This document shows, piece after piece, positions 1 to 5,123 of a DNA stretch of 6,681 bases (positions are counted from its first letter, which is position 1; each line of letters opens with the position of its first letter). Origin of the DNA: an uncultured bacterium (lineage in GTDB: Bacteria; Actinomycetota; Coriobacteriia; Coriobacteriales; Coriobacteriaceae); assembly GCA_905215195.1 (NCBI GenBank), contig CAJMPF010000097.1, forward strand, positions 1-6,681. Reading direction: 5' to 3'. The translations under genes and the position numbers were made by a program. Below the pieces are notes generated by a model. It made no database searches and was not told where the DNA came from. It worked only from the letters and a program-made list of their open reading frames with translations.

Positions 1-1535
1 TCGTCCAGGTCGATCCCAAACGGCGCCACCTGCGCAGCCGCCAGGTCGTCGGACGTAAACCGAAAGTACTCACCCACGCCGCAGGCCGCAGCCAAACCGG
101 AAAAGATCTCCCGACCGGGACGCGTGTCGCCATGCAACACGGGCAACACGGCATTGCGGTAGAACACGCGCGTATCGTTGGCACCTGTCACCGTTCCCAC
201 GCCGCGCTCAGCCTCCAGATACGTCACGTCGGGCAGCACGAAGTCAGAAGCGCGCGCTGTCTCGGACCAGCGAATATCAATCGTCACGAGCAAGTCGAGC
301 TGCCGCAAGATGCCAAGCCACGCATCGACGTTGCCATAGCCTGCCCCGGGATTGCTGGCATAGACGATAAGCCCGCGCAGCTCACCGGCAAGGATGGACT
401 GACCGACGGTCGTGCACAGGCCGCGTACCGGATCGACCAGCGGATAGCGCTCGGACCCCAGCTTGGGCCCACGCGGCACCGGCGGCGTCGCAAAGCGTGC
501 GGGATCGAGGTCGCCCAACACAAGCGGCGTGGGCGGGTTGAGGGCACCGCCCGCGTGTCCGATGCAGCCCAGCAGCACATCGACCAAGCAGATAGCGCGC
601 GCGGTCTGGGTGCTATTGGCATACGCGATTCCGATGCCGCCATGAAAGCCCGCATCCACCACGGCGGCAGGCGCGGCGGCAGCGAGATCGCGCGCCGTGG
701 CGACAATCTCTGCGGCCGGCACGTCGCACATCGACTCGGCCCACTCGGGCGTCCAAGCACTGGCCGCCTGTGCCAGCTCGTCAAAACCCGTGGTATAGCG
801 GTCCACAAACTCATGGTCGTACAGGCCCTCGGCAATCAACACGTGGGCAATACCCAACAGCAGCGCCAAGTCGCAGCCCGGGCGCACGCGGAGCCAGCGA
901 TCGGCAATAGCGGCCGAGCCGCTGCGCCGGGGGTCGACCACGATAATCTTCGCCCCGCGCCGGCGCGCATCGTTGAGCGCATCAACGGCCTCCATCGTCG
1001 ACGAATCGACAATGGAACGTCCCAAATACATAATGCAATCGGTATGTGCCAGGTCGGAGGCGGGGCTGTAGCCCAGGCTGTGCTCCCAACCGGTAAGTCG
1101 GCTTACCTCGCAGGCACCGTCGGCACCGTACACGTTAGGCGAGCCCAGTGCATGCATAAAGCGATACGCCCAGTAGCGGTCGAACGAGGGCACGCCGAGT
1201 GTCATGCCCAGCGCACGAGGCCCGCACTCGTCAACAATCCCCCCAAGGCGCACAGCGATCTGCGCGAACGCCTCGTCCCAGGTAATCGCATCAAACCCCG
1301 AGCCATCAGCTCGTCGGCGCATGGGGTGCATGATGCGGTCGTGCTCGTCAAACGGCATTGCCAGGCGATGCCGACCGCGAGCGCAGAGGGCACGCGCCAC
1401 GCACGGGTGCCCCGGCACCGGCAACTCGGCCACCACACGCCCATCCTCAACGCGTGCCGCAAAGGCGCAATCGGCATAGCATCCCCCGCATGTGGTCACC
1501 ACGGCGCGACCGTCACGCTTCACAGCAGATGCCAT
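1..1535 (-). CDS. Molybdopterin-dependent oxidoreductase, DMSO-reductase superfamily, cytoplasmic (3' end outside window)
   Basis: Seen: an open frame from ATG at 1535 to the left edge, 511 codons with no stop. Residues 16-54 hold a [4Fe-4S] motif (C16, C19, C23, C51, then Ala-Arg-Gly). Residues about 60-230 look like the family's molybdopterin fold, including YLGRSIVDSS and AKIIVVDPRRSGSAAIADRW. Residues about 385-450 (VYASNPGAGYG, then TARASDFVLPDVTYLEAERG) match the second cofactor-binding half. Aligned without gaps to recalled E. coli FdhF, Cys142 falls on the SeCys140 Mo ligand and Glu143 on His141. The Arg-containing loop that follows HAGG in FdhF is absent. There is no Tat or Sec signal, so a cytoplasmic enzyme is inferred. 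The start is chosen for AAAGGGG at 1544-1550, 8 bases upstream; an in-frame ATG at 1553 has no such site. It follows the terminator of the hyc-focA unit, so it is probably transcribed separately. The substrate is unknown. A polysulfide/thiosulfate-reductase-like enzyme or a divergent dehydrogenase are both possible. Confidence 0.93.
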   Translation of the reverse strand, partial: MASAVKRDGRAVVTTCGGCYADCAFAARVEDGRVVAELPVPGHPCVARALCARGRHRLAMPFDEHDRIMHPMRRRADGSGFDAITWDEAFAQIAVRLGGIVDECGPRALGMTLGVPSFDRYWAYRFMHALGSPNVYGADGACEVSRLTGWEHSLGYSPASDLAHTDCIMYLGRSIVDSSTMEAVDALNDARRRGAKIIVVDPRRSGSAAIADRWLRVRPGCDLALLLGIAHVLIAEGLYDHEFVDRYTTGFDELAQAASAWTPEWAESMCDVPAAEIVATARDLAAAAPAAVVDAGFHGGIGIAYANSTQTARAICLVDVLLGCIGHAGGALNPPTPLVLGDLDPARFATPPVPRGPKLGSERYPLVDPVRGLCTTVGQSILAGELRGLIVYASNPGAGYGNVDAWLGILRQLDLLVTIDIRWSETARASDFVLPDVTYLEAERGVGTVTGANDTRVFYRNAVLPVLHGDTRPGREIFSGLAAACGVGEYFRFTSDDLAAAQVAPFGIDLD

Positions 1536-1543
1536 CTCGATTA

Positions 1544-1550
1544 CCCCTTT
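1544..1550 (-). promoter_or_regulatory. Ribosome binding site deciding the molybdoenzyme start
   Basis: Minus-strand AAAGGGG lies 8 bases before the ATG at 1535. The competing in-frame ATG at 1553 has only T- and G-rich sequence before it, so the downstream ATG is preferred. Confidence 0.7.
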
Positions 1551-1566
1551 CATCAGCCAAACACAA

Positions 1567-1602
1567 CAGGCCAAAAGCCCGGCAACGAGCACCAGGCCAA
1601 AA
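1567..1602. repeat. Short direct repeat between terminator and molybdoenzyme gene
   Basis: The 10-base word CAGGCCAAAA (plus strand) occurs at 1567-1576 and again at 1593-1602, with starts 26 bases apart. The second copy overlaps the terminator's U-tract. It lies in the only region that could hold a promoter for the gene starting at 1535, so it could be an operator pair, or a remnant of terminator duplication. No convincing -35/-10 pair is visible in the same stretch. Function unknown. Confidence 0.4.
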
Positions 1603-1635
1603 AAGCCTCCCGCACGGCAACGCCCCGCGGGAGGC
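1599..1635 (-). terminator. Rho-independent terminator after focA
   Basis: On the minus strand, a perfect 9-base GC-rich stem (GCCTCCCGC at 1627-1635 pairing with GCGGGAGGC at 1605-1613) encloses a 13-base loop and is followed directly by six Ts (1599-1604). The stem begins about 21 bases past the focA stop codon. No T-run follows the stem on the plus strand, so it acts in one direction. It marks the 3' end of the hyc-focA transcript and separates it from the molybdoenzyme gene. Confidence 0.93.
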
Positions 1636-1656
1636 CAACGTCAAACAGACGGTACC

Positions 1657-2496
1657 TTACGCCTCGGACTTCTTGGCGTAGACAAACCAGTAGCCGAGCG
1701 CGATCAGAACCGCGCCGCCCACGATGTTGCCCAGCGTGGCGGCGGATAGATTAAACGCAATACCCGCGACGTTGAGTGCATCGGCGCCGGCGACCTTGGC
1801 ACCATAGCCGCACGCGTGCATCACGGCACCCATGGGCAAAAAGTACATGTTGGCAACGCAGTGCTCAAAACCGCAGGCCACAAAGGCGGCGATGGGCAGC
1901 AGAATGCCCACGACCTTATCGACCACGGTCTTGCCGGCGGTACCGATCCACACGGCCAGGCACACAAAGATGTTGCACAGGATACCGCGGAAGAAGATCG
2001 TCACCCAGTCGATCGTCACCTTGCCGGCGGCGACGCTCACCATGGAATTGGCGACCGCCTCGCCGTTGAGCTTATAGATGCCGGCCATGTACACCAAAAA
2101 GACGATGAACAGGGCACCGACAAAGTTACCGACCCATACGACGACCCATGCCTTGAGCATCTGAGCCAGGGTGATCTTTTTGCTCTTGAGCGCGCAGACC
2201 ATAAGCGAGTTGCCGGTGAACAGCTCGGCGCCACACACCAGCACCAGCACCAGGCCCAGGCAAAAGCACAGGCCGCCCACGACGCGCTGGGCGCCCCAGC
2301 CCAGCGTGCTATCGCTCAAAAACACGGTAAAGAACAGACCGCCGAAGGCGATAAACGCGCCGGCGAACATTGCCAACAGAAAGGCCTTAGGGACCGGCAG
2401 GTTAGCCTTGGTCACGCCGGCGGCCTCGGTCTTGGCCTCGATCGCGGCGGGCGCCAGGCAATCGGGAGCGGGGAACTCCGCCTTGGAATCTGCCAT
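1657..2496 (-). CDS. focA: Formate channel FocA (FNT family)
   Basis: A 279-residue inner-membrane protein, near the 285 residues of E. coli FocA. FNT proteins form pentamers in which each subunit passes formate/formic acid in either direction depending on pH. Seen: about six hydrophobic segments, roughly residues 37-60, 72-90, 113-138, 163-185, 193-218 and 253-273. The omega-loop signature GAELFTGNSLM contains Thr94, matching E. coli Thr91. GFEHCVANMYFLPMG contains the pore His212, matching His209. The C-terminal half-repeat ends with TLGNIVGGAVLIALGYW. ATG at 2496 is chosen because AGGAAAGAAG precedes it; a longer frame with TTG at 2529 has no site. It lies 39 bases after hycI with no terminator between, so it is inferred to be co-transcribed with the hydrogenase genes. 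That suggests formate import feeding hydrogen production, or formate release. Nitrite (NirC) or hydrosulfide relatives are less likely given the close FocA match and the context. Confidence 0.96.
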   Translation of the reverse strand: MADSKAEFPAPDCLAPAAIEAKTEAAGVTKANLPVPKAFLLAMFAGAFIAFGGLFFTVFLSDSTLGWGAQRVVGGLCFCLGLVLVLVCGAELFTGNSLMVCALKSKKITLAQMLKAWVVVWVGNFVGALFIVFLVYMAGIYKLNGEAVANSMVSVAAGKVTIDWVTIFFRGILCNIFVCLAVWIGTAGKTVVDKVVGILLPIAAFVACGFEHCVANMYFLPMGAVMHACGYGAKVAGADALNVAGIAFNLSAATLGNIVGGAVLIALGYWFVYAKKSEA

Positions 2497-2535
2497 GTCA
2501 ATCACTTCTTTCCTAATCAGCAGGGACAAGCGCTC

Positions 2536-3039
2536 CTATTGCTCTTGCCCCAAGCGGACAAAGTGGGAAAAGTCGTTGGCGGCCACGGCGTCGTACACGG
2601 CGTCGACGGCCTCAAAGACCTCCGGGGACATGGGGTTATAGAACTCCGTATCGCCCGGCTGAATCCCTATGAAGACGATATCTTCGCACGATTGCTCGAT
2701 TTCCTCGATCAGAATCGACAAAGGGAGCGAATGCGTGGTGAACATCGACTTGCGGGCCACATCGCGCTTATCGAGCAGGCGGATAGACCCGACGGGCAGC
2801 GCCATGTCGGCGGCATCGACCAAGACCAGGCGAGGCGGACGCTCGCGCTTGACCTCGATGATGTCGTCCTCGGGCGTTTGGCCACCGTCGATGGTGTACC
2901 AACCGGCAATGGGCGCGTCCTCCATCTTTTTGGAGAGCACGGGGCCGGCGGCATCGTCGGCACGCAGCACGCTTCCCGCCGTGAGCACGATACCCGCAAA
3001 CGGGGCGCCGTTCACACGTCCATCCACAACGCGACCCAT
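2536..3039 (-). CDS. hycI: HycI, maturation endopeptidase for the HycE hydrogenase subunit
   Basis: A 167-residue cytoplasmic protease (E. coli HycI: 156) that removes the C-terminal tail of the large subunit once nickel is in place. Seen: the family core starts near residue 17 and contains RADDAAGPVL, IDGGQTPEDDI, LVLVDAADM, TTHSLPL and IGIQPGDTEFYNPM. These match recalled E. coli HycI in order and spacing. The nickel-sensing residues Asp16, Asp62 and His90 of E. coli correspond to Asp29, Asp75 and His103. Odd: the usual Gly-Asn of the first loop is Gly-Ser (22-23), the Gly before the Asp pair is Ala, and the N-terminus carries about 13 extra residues. The start is ATG at 3039, with GGGAAGG 8 bases upstream. 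It shares one base with the hycH stop (TAATG), which suggests translational coupling. Its target HycE, with an intact cleavable tail, is encoded in the same unit. Confidence 0.95.
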   Translation of the reverse strand: MGRVVDGRVNGAPFAGIVLTAGSVLRADDAAGPVLSKKMEDAPIAGWYTIDGGQTPEDDIIEVKRERPPRLVLVDAADMALPVGSIRLLDKRDVARKSMFTTHSLPLSILIEEIEQSCEDIVFIGIQPGDTEFYNPMSPEVFEAVDAVYDAVAANDFSHFVRLGQEQ

Positions 3040-3620
3040 TACTGCAACCTTCCCGTCAGGTACACGCCCGACACATCGCGCACGCGCTCAACCAGATCGC
3101 GGAACTTCATCAGAAACGCGACCTGCTGGGCATGCAGGCCAAAGTCGTCGTCGAACACCGAGATGCCGGCCTTGGCCGAGCCGCGAAAACCGCGCTCGTC
3201 GAGCAGCGTGTCGCAGGCCTCGAGCAGCGACGGCACCGCCGCCTTGTCAAGCTGGCACTCGCCAAAGGAGCGGATGGCCTCGAACTTGGTCGTGGCCTCC
3301 CCCTCCGGCAGCGCATCGACGAGCGAATAGAAGACATCCACCGGCACCGACAGGCGCGGCTCAAAGCAATCGAGCACGCCGGTGTGGTGGCCCACGGCGA
3401 GCGTGTAGTACAGCACGTCGCAGGCCTCCTGGGGAACGTCTTCCTCGGTCTCCACAAACTTACGCGTGAGCTCGTAGAAGACCACCTGGTCGGGCGCATG
3501 GCCCAGGCAGGGGTCGGCGACGCCCTCGGCGGCCTCGTCGCTTGCGCGCGAGGCATCGCCAAAGGAGCCGCCGAGCATACCGGGGCCCGCAAAGTAACCA
3601 GAGCGGTCCGTGAGCTCCAT
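3039..3620 (-). CDS. hycH: HycH-like formate hydrogenlyase maturation protein with N-terminal extension
   Basis: A 193-residue soluble protein; E. coli HycH is 136. HycH is needed to assemble hydrogenase 3, but its precise biochemical step is not settled. Seen: residues 46-90 (VVFYELTRKFVETEED, EACDVLYYTLAVGHHTGVLDC) match the start of E. coli HycH closely. Further on, FEAIRSFGE resembles its MEGVPKYGE. The C-terminus ends in a helix plus VSGVYLTGRLQ, like the HycH ending. Residues 1-45 have no counterpart in E. coli HycH; they are rich in Gly, Ala, Ser and Asp and probably flexible. The start at 3620 is firm because a GGAGG site (3628-3632) sits 7 bases upstream, and the codon directly follows the hycG stop with no gap. 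The position between hycG and hycI is the same as in E. coli. Confidence 0.93.
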   Translation of the reverse strand: MELTDRSGYFAGPGMLGGSFGDASRASDEAAEGVADPCLGHAPDQVVFYELTRKFVETEEDVPQEACDVLYYTLAVGHHTGVLDCFEPRLSVPVDVFYSLVDALPEGEATTKFEAIRSFGECQLDKAAVPSLLEACDTLLDERGFRGSAKAGISVFDDDFGLHAQQVAFLMKFRDLVERVRDVSGVYLTGRLQ

Positions 3621-4403
3621 CTAGCGACCTCCGGCCAGCACCAGATCCTGCAGCGCCGAGTAGACCTCAACGCGGCGCGGATCGTCCTGCTTGTCGATGA
3701 GCAGCGCCATGGCACCTCGGATATCACCCTTGGGCGCGCCCTCGAGCGTATCCATAAACTCATTGGCCAGGTCGCGGCCGTAACGATAGCCGCTCATGGC
3801 GCGAGCCTCGCGCTCGATGGCAACGCGCAGCTTGTACGGCACGCCGGGGTGCAGGATATCGGCCTGCTCGCCGGCGGCCTCCACCGTGGTCTCGGCATGG
3901 AGCTTTTGGTCCAGCAGGCCAAGTGCCATGGCAAAGCCGTAGACGGTCTGCGCGGGGCTGGGCGGGCAGCCGGGGATGTAGACATCGACCGGCAGAATCT
4001 TATCCGTGCCGCCCCAGACGCAGTAGTTGTCGTAGAAGATGCCGCCGGTGCAGCCGCACGCGCCATAGGACACCACGATCTTGGGATCGGGTGCGGCCTC
4101 AAACGCGCGCAGGGCCGGCATGCGCATGGCACGCGTCACGGCGCCGGTGTACAGCAGCACATCGGCGTGACGGGGCGAGGGCACGACCTTGATGCCAAAG
4201 CGCTCGACGTCAAAGACGGGCGTGATGGAACCGAAGATCTCGATCTCGCAGCCGTTGCAGCCGCCGCAGTCGACACGGTAGACGTACACCGAGCGCTTGA
4301 TCTTCTTAAGAAGGGTCGCCTTGGCCTTCTCGATGCTCTCGTCGAGCTCGATCTTGGTCGGGCGGTACTGAAGCCGCTCGGGCAAAAGCGTGGGTTCGAC
4401 CAT
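3621..4403 (-). CDS. hycG: HycG, small (NuoB-like) subunit of group 4 [NiFe] hydrogenase
   Basis: A 260-residue protein; E. coli HycG is 255. It carries the [4Fe-4S] cluster proximal to the NiFe site and faces the membrane arm, like NuoB/PSST of complex I. Seen: YVYRVDCGGCNGCEIEIF at 40-57, SYGACG at 112-117 and DVYIPGCPPSP at 140-150. Cys49, Cys52, Cys116 and Cys146 are the likely cluster ligands; Cys46 and Cys118 are additional. Long stretches such as RFGIKVVPSPRHAD, YCVWGGTDK and YGFAMALGLL are almost identical to recalled E. coli HycG. The C-terminal 80 residues are more divergent and contain GYRYGR. There is no signal peptide, as expected for a cytoplasmic-facing group 4 enzyme. The start is ATG at 4403, with AAGGAGGAG just upstream and only 2 bases after the hycF stop. 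Confidence 0.97.
   Translation of the reverse strand: MVEPTLLPERLQYRPTKIELDESIEKAKATLLKKIKRSVYVYRVDCGGCNGCEIEIFGSITPVFDVERFGIKVVPSPRHADVLLYTGAVTRAMRMPALRAFEAAPDPKIVVSYGACGCTGGIFYDNYCVWGGTDKILPVDVYIPGCPPSPAQTVYGFAMALGLLDQKLHAETTVEAAGEQADILHPGVPYKLRVAIEREARAMSGYRYGRDLANEFMDTLEGAPKGDIRGAMALLIDKQDDPRRVEVYSALQDLVLAGGR
3628..3632 (-). promoter_or_regulatory. Ribosome binding site for hycH
   Basis: Minus-strand GGAGG (continuing as GGAGGT) lies inside the end of hycG, 7 bases before the ATG at 3620. It is important because it supports the long form of HycH with its unusual N-terminal extension. Confidence 0.8.
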
Positions 4404-4405
4404 GG

Positions 4406-5122
4406 TTACTCCTCCTTCGTTTCAAAATCCATGATGATGCCCTCGACCGGCGCCGGACCGGCGGGAATCTCGGGCGCATCGGGGTTAAGCTCGCGGTCGA
4501 TATACTCCGGGTTCACACCGTGGCCGCCCAGATACTCCATGCCGGGGCCCTGGGGCTCACCGGACGCAAGCGTCTCGTTGGCAGCCATGCCGTGCGCGTT
4601 GCCGGTCTTTACGGCCGAGGCGGCGCGCAGGGCGTCGAGCTCGCGCTTGCACTCCTGGCACATACCGACGGTACGGGCGGCCTGCTCGGCCTCCATGCCG
4701 CCGGCCTTTTGCAGCAGGCGCTTAGCGTAGTCGATCTCCTTGTGCGGGGCGAACGGCTTGCCGCAGCGCGAGCAGTGCTCGAGCGTGTAGACGCTCTTGC
4801 TGGTGAGGTCGTCCTTGCTCATGACGGCCAGCTCAAACTCCTCGGTGAGCTTGATGGCCTCCATGGGGCAGGCTTCCTCGCAGCGACCGCAAAAGATGCA
4901 GCGGCCGTAGTCGATCGACCAGGTGATGGTGTCGGCCGCAAGGTCGGTGTCCATGCGAATGGCATCGGCCGGGCACGCCACGCCGCAGGCACCGCAAGCG
5001 ATGCAGAGCTCAGCATTGTGCTCGGGCTTGCCGCGCATGTCCTTGTTGGTGGGGAACGGCGCAAACGGGTACTTGACCGTCGCGTCGCCGGCCTTGGCGT
5101 TAACTTTCCAAAGCTTCAGCAT
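4406..5122 (-). CDS. hycF: HycF, 2x[4Fe-4S] ferredoxin-like subunit with C-terminal extension
   Basis: A 238-residue NuoI-like electron-transfer subunit; E. coli HycF is 180. It relays electrons from the formate-oxidising side toward HycG. Seen: two CxxCxxCxxxC motifs, at Cys40-43-46-50 and Cys75-78-81-85, carry the two clusters. Then HCSRCGKPFAPHKEIDYAKRLL (in part) and MCQECKREL give two CxxC pairs (117/120 and 155/158) that are also present in E. coli HycF and look like a metal-binding site. Residues about 172-238 form an extra tail rich in Gly, Pro and acidic residues, with no cysteine and no membrane segment. The start MLKLWKV at 5122 is preferred to longer in-frame options because GAGGAGG lies 9 bases upstream, and the earlier codons would overlap the end of hycE. 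Only one base separates it from the hycE stop. Confidence 0.96.
   Translation of the reverse strand: MLKLWKVNAKAGDATVKYPFAPFPTNKDMRGKPEHNAELCIACGACGVACPADAIRMDTDLAADTITWSIDYGRCIFCGRCEEACPMEAIKLTEEFELAVMSKDDLTSKSVYTLEHCSRCGKPFAPHKEIDYAKRLLQKAGGMEAEQAARTVGMCQECKRELDALRAASAVKTGNAHGMAANETLASGEPQGPGMEYLGGHGVNPEYIDRELNPDAPEIPAGPAPVEGIIMDFETKEE
4409..4417 (-). promoter_or_regulatory. Ribosome binding site for hycG
   Basis: Minus-strand AAGGAGGAG sits within the last codons of hycF, 5 bases before the ATG at 4403. It is a near-perfect Shine-Dalgarno site in a tightly coupled junction (TAA, two bases, ATG). Confidence 0.8.
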
Positions 5123-5123
5123 A

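Noticed and set aside
1..1535. Formate dehydrogenase FdhF with selenocysteine
   Set aside because: There is no in-frame TGA at the expected site. The position is a Cys codon followed by Glu, so neither a selenoprotein nor the standard formate dehydrogenase motif is supported.
132..1754. Plus-strand open frame of 540 codons
   Set aside because: It is antisense to the molybdoenzyme and the focA 3' end, runs across the terminator, and is rich in Arg, His, Ala and Gly with no recognisable motif. Such frames are common opposite genes in GC-rich DNA.
2497..2529. Longer FocA starting at TTG 2529
   Set aside because: The added 11 residues include the ribosome binding site itself. ATG at 2496 gives the usual FocA length.
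1816..3330. Plus-strand open frame of 504 codons
   Set aside because: It covers focA, hycI and part of hycH in antisense and has His/Gln/Arg-rich shadow composition. It shows no family resemblance and no ribosome site of note.
3132..4730. Plus-strand open frame of 532 codons
   Set aside because: It is antisense to hycH, hycG and hycF, all of which have clear family motifs. The translated sequence shows no domain.
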